From NCBI GenBank assembly GCA_018241985.1, contig JAFECV010000040.1, positions 1-10,150 of the forward strand: a DNA stretch of 10,150 nt, read 5' to 3'. Positions 1 to 6,614 of the stretch are shown piece after piece. Made by a program: the position numbers and the translations under genes. Below the pieces are notes generated by a model, which was not told the DNA's origin, did no database searches, and worked only from the letters and a program-made list of their open reading frames with translations. Source of the DNA: Pseudomonadota bacterium (GTDB lineage Bacteria > Pseudomonadota > Gammaproteobacteria > Burkholderiales > Burkholderiaceae_C). The first letter of the stretch is position 1. Every line of letters begins with the position of its first letter.

Positions 1-1
1 C

Positions 2-103
2 GACCGCAACGTGGTCCTGGTCAAGGGCGAAGTCGTGTTCGAGGGCCGCTCGCAGCAGATCCATGCGCGCCCGGAGCTGCTGACGCAATACCTGGGCGTT
101 TGA
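2..103 (+). CDS. ABC transporter ATP-binding protein, LivF-like (3' end only)
   Basis: The window opens inside a reading frame that ends in TGA at 101-103. The 33 visible residues (DRNVVLVKGEVV at the start, LLTQYLGV at the end) match the extreme C-terminus of LivF-type ATPases of branched-chain amino acid and related ABC importers. In that family a beta hairpin carrying 'V...G.vvfeG' follows the H-loop, and the protein typically ends in 'YLGV'. The Walker A, signature and Walker B motifs would lie left of the window and cannot be seen, so the substrate is unknown. The subunit would sit on the cytoplasmic face and hydrolyse ATP to drive import. The next gene starts 22 bp downstream on the same strand. 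The family call rests on a short tail; another ABC ATPase subfamily is possible. Confidence 0.68.
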   Translation, partial: DRNVVLVKGEVVFEGRSQQIHARPELLTQYLGV

Positions 104-125
104 TCGCGCTGACAGGCCCTAGTCA

Positions 126-1079
126 ATGCCGAGCACGGTTTCAACAAGAAAAGTGGCGCAAGCCGGCGCGGATGGCTCGCAGGTTGCTACCAAAAGAGTA
201 GCAATCGGGTTGGTGCTCGCCTCCATCGGCGCGGTCGCGTTCAGCGGCAAGGCGATCATCGTCAAGCTCGCGTACCGCTATGGCGTGGATGCGGTCACGC
301 TGATCATGTACCGCATGCTGTTCGCGCTGCCGCTGTTCGCGGCGATGGCGTGGTGGGCCGGGCGCGGCAAACCGCGGCTCACGCGGCGCGACTGGGCCGG
401 CGTGCTCGGCCTGGGTTTTTCGGGCTACTACCTCGCGAGCTTCCTCGACTTCGCCGGGCTGGTCTACATCACCGCGAGCTTCGAGCGACTGATCCTGTAC
501 CTGAACCCGACGCTGGTGCTGCTGTTCGGCTGGCTGCTGTACCGCTATCGCCCGACGCGCCAGCAAGTGCTCGGCATGGCGGTGAGCTACTGCGGCGTGC
601 TGCTGGTGTTCGGCCACGAGTTCGAGGCCGGCGCCGGCGGCAGCTCCGGCGCGGCCGCCGCCTGGGGCGCGCTGCTGTGCTTCGGCAGCGCGGTCAGCTA
701 CGCGGGCTACCTGGTCTACAGCGGCGAGTTCGTGAAGCGCCTCGGCTCGCTGCGGCTCGTGGGCCTGGCGACCAGCGTCGCGTGCCTGCTGTGCATCCTG
801 CAGTTCCTGCTGCTGCGGCCGCTTGTCGCGGCGCAGGTCGCGCCGCAGGTGATCTGGCTGTCGGTGCTGAACGCGTCGGCGTGCACCGCGGTGCCGGTGC
901 TGCTGGTCATGATGGCGATCGAGCGCATCGGCCCGGCGCTGGCCGCGCAGACCGGCATGATCGGGCCGCTGTCGACGATCGCGATGAGCGTGCTGATCCT
1001 CGGCGAGCCGTTCACCGCGTGGATCGCTGCCGGCACGGTGTTGGTGATTGCGGGTATCTTCGTCTTCACCAGACGGTAG
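126..1079 (+). CDS. EamA/DMT-family membrane transporter (putative metabolite exporter)
   Basis: A 317-residue integral membrane protein with two EamA repeats (about residues 28-162 and 178-316), giving the ten-helix layout of the drug/metabolite transporter superfamily. Family signs are the first-helix region with GKAIIVKLAY (41-50), the SFERLILYLNPTLVLL stretch (118-133), and the closing half-repeat IGPALAAQTGMIGPLS (268-283) followed by ILGEPFTAW (291-299). Many members export amino acids or other small metabolites, but the substrate here cannot be read from sequence. The first ~26 residues form a polar, probably cytoplasmic tail. Within it, codons 20-26 coincide with a perfect palindrome at 184-204 (listed separately). 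ATG 126 is the first start; its ribosome site is weak (AGG at 114-116), and translation from the GTG codon for V25 would give a protein that begins right before helix 1. The SDR gene follows 19 bp later. Confidence 0.9.
   Translation: MPSTVSTRKVAQAGADGSQVATKRVAIGLVLASIGAVAFSGKAIIVKLAYRYGVDAVTLIMYRMLFALPLFAAMAWWAGRGKPRLTRRDWAGVLGLGFSGYYLASFLDFAGLVYITASFERLILYLNPTLVLLFGWLLYRYRPTRQQVLGMAVSYCGVLLVFGHEFEAGAGGSSGAAAAWGALLCFGSAVSYAGYLVYSGEFVKRLGSLRLVGLATSVACLLCILQFLLLRPLVAAQVAPQVIWLSVLNASACTAVPVLLVMMAIERIGPALAAQTGMIGPLSTIAMSVLILGEPFTAWIAAGTVLVIAGIFVFTRR
184..204. repeat. Intragenic AT-rich palindrome, copy 1 (in the DMT gene)
   Basis: TTGCTAC (184-190) and GTAGCAA (198-204) form a perfect 7-bp inverted repeat around the loop CAAAAGA. 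It is noticeably less GC-rich than its surroundings and is read in frame as VATKRVA in the N-terminal tail of the permease. Similar elements occur at 3186-3206 and 7271-7289. All three fit roughly Y-TGCTA-YY-R-AA...(G)TAGCA when read along the coding strand of the host gene. The palindrome is directly visible; membership in a repeat family is inference from the three copies. Confidence 0.6.
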
Positions 1080-1089
1080 GAATTTCGTT

Positions 1090-1094
1090 GGAGG
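1090..1094 (+). promoter_or_regulatory. Ribosome binding site of the SDR gene
   Basis: GGAGG, a near-perfect Shine-Dalgarno sequence, ends four bases before ATG 1099. It selects this ATG over the in-frame ATG at 1048, which lies inside the preceding permease gene, and over the adjacent GTG at 1096. Confidence 0.75.
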
Positions 1095-1098
1095 CGTG

Positions 1099-1908
1099 AT
1101 GGATCTGGGCATAGCCGGGAAATGGGCGCTGGTCTGCGGCGCGAGCAAGGGGCTGGGGCTGGGCTGCGCGCGGGCGCTGGTGCGTGAAGGGGTGAACGTG
1201 GCGATCGTCGCGCGCGGCGCCGAGGCGCTGCAGGCGGCGGAGGCCGCGCTGCGCGCCGAGGCGGCGTGGGCCGGCAGCGGGCAGAAGGTGGTCGCGGTGG
1301 CGGCCGACATCGCGACCGACGCGGGCAGGGCGGCGGCGTTCGCGGCACCGGGTGGCCCGGGGCGGGACTTCGACATCGTCGTGACCAACGCCGGCGGGCC
1401 GCCGCCGGGCGACTTCCGTTCGTGGGAGCGCGACGCCTGGCTGCGCGCGATCGACGCGAACATGCTGACGCCGATCGAGCTGATCCGCGCGACCGTCGAC
1501 GGCATGGCGGCGCGCGGCTTCGGGCGCATCGTCAACATCACGTCGAGCGCGGTGAAGGCGCCGATCGACATCCTGGGCCTGTCGAACGGCGCGCGCAGCG
1601 GGCTGACCGGCTTCGTCGCCGGGGTCGCGCGCAGCGGCCTCGCGGCGCGCGGCGTCACGCTGAACAACCTGCTGCCGGGGCGCTTCGACACCGACAGGCT
1701 GACCGGCACGCTCGAGGCGACCGCGAAGAAAGCCGGCCGCAGCGTCCAGGACATCCGCGCCGCGCAGCAGCGGCAGATCCCGGCCGGGCGCTTCGGCACG
1801 CCCGACGAGTTCGGCGCGATCTGCGCGTTCCTGTGCAGCGCGCACGCGGCCTATATCACCGGGCAGAATCTGCTGGCCGACGGCGGGGCCTATCCGGGGA
1901 CGTTCTAG
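1099..1908 (+). CDS. SDR-family oxidoreductase, FabG-like, with atypical active site
   Basis: A 269-residue Rossmann-fold protein of the short-chain dehydrogenase/reductase superfamily. The cofactor loop is CGASKGLG (13-20), D70 sits where SDRs contact adenine, and TNAGGPPPG (96-104) replaces the usual NNAG. N121 matches the structural Asn, and the C-terminal half has LLPGRFDT (191-198) and the final DGG (261-263). The strongly conserved YxxxK is absent: the aligned positions read S162-N-G-A-R166, while a Ser pair (149-150) remains. This resembles the CDD group 'BKR-like SDR-like', proteins often annotated as 3-oxoacyl-ACP reductases although the tetrad and NAD motif match imperfectly. Standard ketoreductase chemistry is therefore doubtful, and substrate and cofactor are unknown. 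The start is set by GGAGG at 1090-1094. It follows the permease gene by 19 bp and probably shares its transcript. Confidence 0.88.
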   Translation: MDLGIAGKWALVCGASKGLGLGCARALVREGVNVAIVARGAEALQAAEAALRAEAAWAGSGQKVVAVAADIATDAGRAAAFAAPGGPGRDFDIVVTNAGGPPPGDFRSWERDAWLRAIDANMLTPIELIRATVDGMAARGFGRIVNITSSAVKAPIDILGLSNGARSGLTGFVAGVARSGLAARGVTLNNLLPGRFDTDRLTGTLEATAKKAGRSVQDIRAAQQRQIPAGRFGTPDEFGAICAFLCSAHAAYITGQNLLADGGAYPGTF

Positions 1909-1910
1909 AA

Positions 1911-1971
1911 TCCCGAAAGCCGTTGTCTCGCGGCGCGATAGGGTCGCCGCTCACGACAGGCATGCTCGGGA
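1911..1971 (+). promoter_or_regulatory. Possible leader structure hiding the qor ribosome site
   Basis: In the 73-bp spacer, TCCCGA (1911-1916) is the exact complement of TCGGGA (1966-1971). The second arm covers most of the only Shine-Dalgarno-like sequence before the quinone reductase (GGGAG, 1968-1972). Inside the loop, GCGGCG (1930-1935) pairs perfectly with CGCCGC (1945-1950). Nested stems could form and partly occlude initiation. No T-run follows either stem, so neither is a convincing intrinsic terminator. In GC-rich DNA such pairs also occur by chance. Confidence 0.3.
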
Positions 1972-1981
1972 GTTTGAAGCC

Positions 1982-2977
1982 ATGACATCCATCCCCTCCA
2001 AGGCAGTCCGCATCGACAGGCAGGGCGGACCGGAAGAACTCAAGCTGGTCGAGGTGACGGTCGGCGACCCGGGCCCGGGCGAAATCCGCATCCGCCACCA
2101 CGCGATCGGGCTGAACTACATCGACGTCTACCAGCGCGACGGCACCTACAAGCTGCCGGTGCCGCTGCAGCTCGGCATGGAAGGCGCCGGCGTGATCGAG
2201 GCGGTGGGCGAGGGCGTCGTGCACCTGAAGGCGGGCGACCGCGCGGCCTACACCGGCCAGCCGCCCGGCAGCTACTGCGAGGTTCGCGTGATGCCGGCCA
2301 AGCAGGTGTGCCGGCTGCCCGATTCGATTTCGTTCGAGACCGGCGCGGCGATGATGCTCAAGGGCATGACCGCCGAATACCTGCTCCTGCGCGCGCTGCC
2401 GCAGGGCGGGCTCGAGCCCGGCGACTTCGTGCTGTTCCACGCGGCGGCCGGCGGCGTCGGGCTGATCGCCTGCCAGTGGGCGAAGGCGCTGGGCCTGAAG
2501 CTGATCGGCACCGCCGGCTCGCCCGAGAAATGCAAGCTCGCGCTCGAAAACGGCGCCGCGCATGCGATCAACTACCGGACCGAGGACTTCGCCGCGCGCG
2601 TGAAGGAGATCACCGGGGGTGCGATGGTCAAGGTGGTGTACGACTCGGTCGGCAAGGACACGTTCGACAAGTCGCTCGACTGCCTGCGCCCGTTCGGGCT
2701 GATGGTGAGCTTCGGCAACGCATCCGGCCCGGTGCCGCCGATCGCGCCGGGCGTGCTGGCGGCCAAGGGTTCGCTGTACCTGACGCGCCAGACGCTGTTC
2801 ACCCACATCGCGACGCGCGAGAGCACGCAGGCGATGGCCGACGCGCTGTTCGCGGTGGTGGAAAGCGGCCAGGTCAAGATCCATATCGACCAGCGCTTTG
2901 CGCTGGCCGAGGTGCAGCAGGCGCACCGCGCGCTCGAGGCACGCCGCACCACCGGCTGCACGGTGCTGCTGCCCTGA
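1982..2977 (+). CDS. NADPH:quinone oxidoreductase, zinc-free MDR family (QorA-like)
   Basis: A 331-residue medium-chain dehydrogenase/reductase close to the usual length of E. coli QorA. The N-terminal GroES-like half contains LNYIDVYQRDGTY (44-56) and LGMEGAGVI (64-72), both typical of the quinone reductase branch. The nucleotide-binding half has the glycine motif HAAAGGVG (153-160) and the following GTAGSPEK (176-183). The Cys and His ligands of zinc alcohol dehydrogenases are missing, as expected for this branch. Members reduce quinones or alpha,beta-unsaturated carbonyls with NADPH in the cytoplasm; the physiological substrate is unknown. ATG 1982 follows GGGAG (1968-1972) with a nine-base gap, a good start. 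The spacer before it (73 bp) is the longest in the rightward block and could hold its own promoter, although I see no clear -35/-10 pair. Confidence 0.92.
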   Translation: MTSIPSKAVRIDRQGGPEELKLVEVTVGDPGPGEIRIRHHAIGLNYIDVYQRDGTYKLPVPLQLGMEGAGVIEAVGEGVVHLKAGDRAAYTGQPPGSYCEVRVMPAKQVCRLPDSISFETGAAMMLKGMTAEYLLLRALPQGGLEPGDFVLFHAAAGGVGLIACQWAKALGLKLIGTAGSPEKCKLALENGAAHAINYRTEDFAARVKEITGGAMVKVVYDSVGKDTFDKSLDCLRPFGLMVSFGNASGPVPPIAPGVLAAKGSLYLTRQTLFTHIATRESTQAMADALFAVVESGQVKIHIDQRFALAEVQQAHRALEARRTTGCTVLLP

Positions 2978-3014
2978 TGTGCTGATTCGCTGATCCGCAG
3001 CTTCCGCGACTTCC

Positions 3015-3827
3015 GTGACCGCCTGGCACCCCGATCCGGCCTGGGTTTCCGCCGTGCGCGCGTCGGCGAACCAGCCGCCGCGAGCCAAGCGCCTGCCGCT
3101 GGTGGCCGGCGGCGCGGCGATCGGCTCGGTGGAACCGGGTTTTCTGGAACAAATCACCCGCTCGTCCGCGGAGGACCTTCGCAGGCTGCTACTAAAAATA
3201 GAGCAGAACGGAGTCGTCGGCTGGCACCTGGGCGGCGAGGTCACGGCGACGCTCGGCTGCCTCGCCGAGGCGCTGCGCAGCGCCGGGCGCTCGCCAGCCT
3301 GGCGCAACGAGCAGCTCGCGGTCTGCGACGAGGCCGGGCACCGGCTCGGCACGGTCGAGCGCGCCCTCGCCCGGGTGCTCGGCATCAGGACGCGCGCGGT
3401 GCACCTGGTCGGCGCGCGCGCCGACGGCCGGGTCTGGGTGCAGCAGCGCGCGTTCGACAAGCCGAACGACCCGGGTCTGTGGGACACGATGGTCGGCGGC
3501 ATGGTGGCCGCCGACGACACGGTGCTGGCCGCGCTCGCGCGCGAAACGGCCGAGGAGGCCGGGCTCGCGCTCGATGCGCTGCAGCCGCTGGCGCACGGCG
3601 GCCGGGTATTCACGCACCGGCCCACGCCCGACGCCGGCGGCGCCGGCTACATGGTCGAGCAGACCGACTGGTACCACTGCACCGTGCCCGACGGGATGGA
3701 GCCCGAGAACCGCGACGGCGAGGTCGCCCGCTTCGCGCTGCTCACGCAGGGCGAACTGCTGGCGCGACTGCAGCGCGACGAGTTCACGACCGAAGCGTCG
3801 ATGATCCTGGCCAAGTGGGTGGGATGA
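3015..3827 (+). CDS. DUF4743-Nudix hydrolase
   Basis: A 270-residue two-domain protein. The N-terminal part (about 25-120) resembles DUF4743, with the signature IGSVEPGFL (36-44) and a WRNEQLAV segment (97-104). The C-terminal part (about 125-265) is a Nudix fold with the Nudix box at 162-184: G162, five residues, D168, seven residues, then RETAEEAGL (176-184). D168 occupies the position of the first conserved Glu, while the metal-binding EE pair is intact. This architecture is shared with the Nudix part of yeast Tnr3 and plant homologues, linked to removal of damaged thiamine diphosphate; applying that role here is inference. The start is GTG 3015 with no clear ribosome site, and a GTG near codon 14 is an alternative. 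Codons 58-64 coincide exactly with a palindrome (3186-3206). The spacer from the upstream stop is 37 bp. Confidence 0.87.
   Translation: MTAWHPDPAWVSAVRASANQPPRAKRLPLVAGGAAIGSVEPGFLEQITRSSAEDLRRLLLKIEQNGVVGWHLGGEVTATLGCLAEALRSAGRSPAWRNEQLAVCDEAGHRLGTVERALARVLGIRTRAVHLVGARADGRVWVQQRAFDKPNDPGLWDTMVGGMVAADDTVLAALARETAEEAGLALDALQPLAHGGRVFTHRPTPDAGGAGYMVEQTDWYHCTVPDGMEPENRDGEVARFALLTQGELLARLQRDEFTTEASMILAKWVG
3186..3206. repeat. Intragenic AT-rich palindrome, copy 2 (in the Nudix gene)
   Basis: CTGCT (3186-3190) pairs with AGCAG (3202-3206). Inside, after a one-base bulge, CTA pairs with TAG around an AAAA loop. The element covers exactly seven codons (LLLKIEQ, residues 58-64) and is conspicuously A-rich within very GC-rich coding sequence. 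It resembles the palindromes at 184-204 and 7271-7289 but is less symmetrical, as a decayed copy would be. Confidence 0.5.
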
Positions 3828-3861
3828 CCCACCCCCAGTCTTCGCGCACGGCGTGTCGCTG

Positions 3862-4917
3862 ATGCCCCGTCCCCGCTTCCTGCCCGACGATTTCACGCTC
3901 GCGCTGGTCGGCGTCGTGCTGCTGGCGAGCATCCTGCCGGCGCGCGGCGGCTTCGTGCCGGTGGTCGATTTGCTCACCACGGTCGCGATCTCGCTGCTGT
4001 TCTTCCTGCACGGCGCGAAGCTGTCGCGCGAGGCGATCATCGCCGGCGCGACCCATTGGCGGCTGCATCTGCTGGTGTTCGCCAGCACCTTCGTCGTGTT
4101 TCCGCTGGTGGGTGTCGCGCTGCGGCCGGTGCTGGCGCCGCTGGTCACGCCCGAGCTGTACCGCGGCGTGCTGTTCCTGTGCATGCTGCCGGCCACCGTG
4201 CAGTCGGCGATCGCGTTCACCTCGGTCGCGCGCGGCAACGTCGCGGCCGCGGTCTGCAGCGCGTCGGCGTCCACGCTGATCGGCACCTTCGTCACGCCGG
4301 TGCTGGTGAGCCTGCTGGTGGTGCGGCACCACCCGGGCGCGGCCGGCGCCTGGAGTTCGATCGGCCACATCATGCTGCAGCTGATGGCGCCGTTCGCCGC
4401 CGGGCAGTTGCTGCGGCGCTGGATCGCGCCGTGGCTGGCGCGGCACGGCACGGCGCTGAAGGCGGTGGACCAGGGATCGATCCTGCTCGTGGTCTACACC
4501 GCGTTCAGCGCGGCGGTGGTGCAGGGCCTGTGGCAGCAGGTGCCGGCGCTGGCGCTCGCCGGGCTGCTCGTGGTCTGCGTGGTGATCCTCGGCCTGATGC
4601 TGACCTGGACCAGCCAGAGCGCGCGCCGCCTCGGGTTCTCGGAGGAGGACCGGATCACCGTGGTGTTCTGCGGCTCGAAGAAGAGCCTGGCCAGCGGCAT
4701 CCCGATGGCCAGCGTGCTGTTCGCGCCGCAGGCGGTCGGCGCGATCGTGCTGCCGCTGATGCTGTTCCACCAGATCCAGCTGATGGTCTGCGCGGTGCTG
4801 GCGCGCCGCTGGGCGAAGCGGCCGCAGCGCGAGCCGGCGCCGTCGTCCGATCGAGGTGCGGCGCGCGAGCCGGCCGTCGGCGACGCGGCGGAGCCGCGCC
4901 CGGACTGGTCGGACTGA
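3862..4917 (+). CDS. Bile acid:sodium symporter superfamily protein, YfeH-like
   Basis: A polytopic membrane protein of 351 residues with about ten predicted helices, similar in length and sequence to E. coli YfeH (SBF-like family). Diagnostic segments are LFFLHGAKLSREAI (46-59), LPATVQSAIAFTS (109-121) followed by ARGNVAAAVCSASAS (123-137), and FCGSKKSLASGIPMA (269-283). The two discontinuous helix motifs correspond to the substrate and sodium crossover of the superfamily. Despite the family name, bacterial YfeH-type proteins have no established bile acid role, and the substrate is unknown. The last ~35 residues form a hydrophilic, Pro/Arg/Glu-rich tail. I chose ATG 3862 because homologues start just before the 'F..AL.G' helix; GTG 3853 in frame would add three residues. 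No good ribosome site is visible before either. The gene ends 7 bp from the stop of a convergent gene. Confidence 0.88.
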   Translation: MPRPRFLPDDFTLALVGVVLLASILPARGGFVPVVDLLTTVAISLLFFLHGAKLSREAIIAGATHWRLHLLVFASTFVVFPLVGVALRPVLAPLVTPELYRGVLFLCMLPATVQSAIAFTSVARGNVAAAVCSASASTLIGTFVTPVLVSLLVVRHHPGAAGAWSSIGHIMLQLMAPFAAGQLLRRWIAPWLARHGTALKAVDQGSILLVVYTAFSAAVVQGLWQQVPALALAGLLVVCVVILGLMLTWTSQSARRLGFSEEDRITVVFCGSKKSLASGIPMASVLFAPQAVGAIVLPLMLFHQIQLMVCAVLARRWAKRPQREPAPSSDRGAAREPAVGDAAEPRPDWSD

Positions 4918-4924
4918 CCGCGTT

Positions 4925-6598
4925 CTATACGTGATCCTTCGCCTCGTCCGCGGCTTCCGTCGGCCGCAGCCGGTTCGGTGCGAGCGCGCCGGCGGAGTCG
5001 AGGATCGGGTAGGCGATCGAGCAGATGTGCGAGTTGATGCGCTTGAAGTCGCTGATCAGGTCGATGTGCAGCGAACTGGTTTCCATGCTGAGCACGCTGT
5101 TCTCGCTCAGGCGGTCCAGGTGCGCGGCGCCGGCACGCATCTCGAGCTCGCGAAAGCGCATCTTCTCCTCGATCAGCTTCTTCGCGTCCTGCAGGTTGCC
5201 GTTCAGGAACACGCTCATGCCGAGGCGCAGGTTGTCGACCAGGCGCGCGTGCATGGTGCACAGGTCGGCCATGCCGGCTTCCGAGAACGCGAAGCCCTGC
5301 TTGATCTTCTTGTCCTCGACGTCGAGGATCACGCGCTCGACGATGTCGCCGATCTGCTCCATGTTGATCGTGAAGCTGATCACGTCGGTCCAGCGCCGGC
5401 TTTCCGCCTCGTCGAGCGCCTCGCGCGGAATCTTGGTCATGTAGTACTTGATCGCCGAATACAGCTGGTCGACCGTGTCGTCCATGCGGCGCAGCTCGCG
5501 CGCGAGCCGCAGGTCGTCGGTCTTGATCACGGTCAGCATGCCGGTCATCATGGTCTCGACCACGTCGGCCTGGTGCAGCGCCTCGCGCACCGCGCACGAC
5601 AGCGCCAGCGACGGCGTCGCCAGCGCCGAGCGGTCCAGGTGGCGCGGCCGCATCGAGGTGGCCGCGGTCTCGGGCGGCCGCGGCATGAAGCGCGCGACCA
5701 GCCGCGCGACCGGGTGCGTGAGGCCGATGAACACCACGCTCATGATCAGGTTGAACCCGAGGTGGAACAGCACCACGCCGTGCGTCGGCCCGGGCAGGTG
5801 CGGCTGCACGTAGCGCAGCCACAGGCCGATGCAGGGCGACATCAGCGCGACCCCCATGATCTTGAACACCAGGTTGCCGACCGTGACCTGGCGCACCTCG
5901 ATCGCCGACTTGGACGTGGTCAGCACCGCGGCCACGCCGCTGCCGAGGTTCGCGCCGAGCACCAGGCCGAGCGCGACCTCCATCGAGATCATCGTCGACG
6001 CGGCCAGCGCCGAGATCAGCAGCACCACCGCGAGGCTCGAGTACGCCAGCACCGCCAGCACCATGCCGAGGATGATTTCGGTCATCAGGTCGGCGCCGAC
6101 CGAACCGAGCAGCGCGCGCACCGCGGGCGTGGCCAGCAGCGGCTCGGCGGCGCCCATGATCAGCTGCAGCGCGAGCAGGATCAGCCCGAGCCCGATCAGC
6201 ACCCGGCCGATGCGTCCGGCCATCGTGTCCTGCCGCGTCAGGTACAGCACCACGCCGATGAAGATGAACAGCGGCGACAGCCACGACAGGTCGAACGAGA
6301 ACAGCACGACCATCAGCGCGGTGCCGACGTCGGCGCCGCGCATCACCGCCAGCGCCGCCGGCAGCCGGATCAGCCCTTCGCCGACGAAGGACGCGGTCAT
6401 CAACGAGGTCGCGGTGCTCGACTGCAGCAGCGCGGTTACGCCGATGCCCGACAGCGCCGCGGTGAACCGGTTGCGCAGGCTGTAGGCGAGGAACTGCCGC
6501 AGGTGGCTGCCGAACGCGCGCAGCACGCCGGTGCGCACGAGCTGGGTGCCCCACACCAGCAGCGCGACCGCCGCCAACAGGTTCAGCAGGTGCTTCAT
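4925..6598 (-). CDS. Na/Pi cotransporter family protein with C-terminal PhoU-like domain
   Basis: A 557-residue protein with an N-terminal membrane half (about 1-305) made of the two inverted repeats of the Na/Pi symporter family, followed by a cytoplasmic helical PhoU-like domain (about 330-530). Repeat 1 holds GVTALLQSSTATS (53-65), the family's Gln-Ser-Ser hallmark. The equivalent in repeat 2 is degenerate, LAYSSLAVV (184-192), and is followed by GANLGSGVAAVL (215-226). The PhoU-like part contains IGDIVERV (416-423), recalling the PhoU helix signature. Homologues such as E. coli YjbB move phosphate with sodium; direction and specificity are not readable here. It lies 7 bp after lspA on the same strand with no clear ribosome site of its own, suggesting translational coupling. 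The stop is TAG at 4927-4925. Confidence 0.9.
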   Translation of the reverse strand: MKHLLNLLAAVALLVWGTQLVRTGVLRAFGSHLRQFLAYSLRNRFTAALSGIGVTALLQSSTATSLMTASFVGEGLIRLPAALAVMRGADVGTALMVVLFSFDLSWLSPLFIFIGVVLYLTRQDTMAGRIGRVLIGLGLILLALQLIMGAAEPLLATPAVRALLGSVGADLMTEIILGMVLAVLAYSSLAVVLLISALAASTMISMEVALGLVLGANLGSGVAAVLTTSKSAIEVRQVTVGNLVFKIMGVALMSPCIGLWLRYVQPHLPGPTHGVVLFHLGFNLIMSVVFIGLTHPVARLVARFMPRPPETAATSMRPRHLDRSALATPSLALSCAVREALHQADVVETMMTGMLTVIKTDDLRLARELRRMDDTVDQLYSAIKYYMTKIPREALDEAESRRWTDVISFTINMEQIGDIVERVILDVEDKKIKQGFAFSEAGMADLCTMHARLVDNLRLGMSVFLNGNLQDAKKLIEEKMRFRELEMRAGAAHLDRLSENSVLSMETSSLHIDLISDFKRINSHICSIAYPILDSAGALAPNRLRPTEAADEAKDHV

Positions 6599-6614
6599 GG
6601 CCGGATTATCGGCC
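6599..6614 (-). promoter_or_regulatory. Hairpin over the lspA stop / Na-Pi start junction
   Basis: Read on the minus strand, GGCCG and CGGCC form a 5-bp all-GC stem around a six-base loop that contains the lspA stop codon TAA. The downstream ATG (6598-6596) follows the stem immediately. A stem here would cover the initiation region until a ribosome finishing lspA opens it, a plausible coupling device. The pairing is visible in the sequence; the function is inference. Confidence 0.35.

Noticed and set aside
1048..1098. Upstream ATG 1048 as start of the SDR gene
   Set aside because: It lies inside the permease gene, adds residues not typical of SDRs, and lacks a ribosome site, while ATG 1099 has GGAGG at the right distance.
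141..1799. Long minus-strand open frames opposite the permease and SDR genes
   Set aside because: They are Arg/Ala/Pro/His-rich, low-complexity translations of GC-rich antisense DNA with no recognisable domain, while the plus strand encodes clear families.
1930..1950. GCGGCG/CGCCGC stem as an intrinsic terminator after the SDR gene
   Set aside because: No T-run follows and the loop is nine bases long; kept only as part of a possible leader structure.
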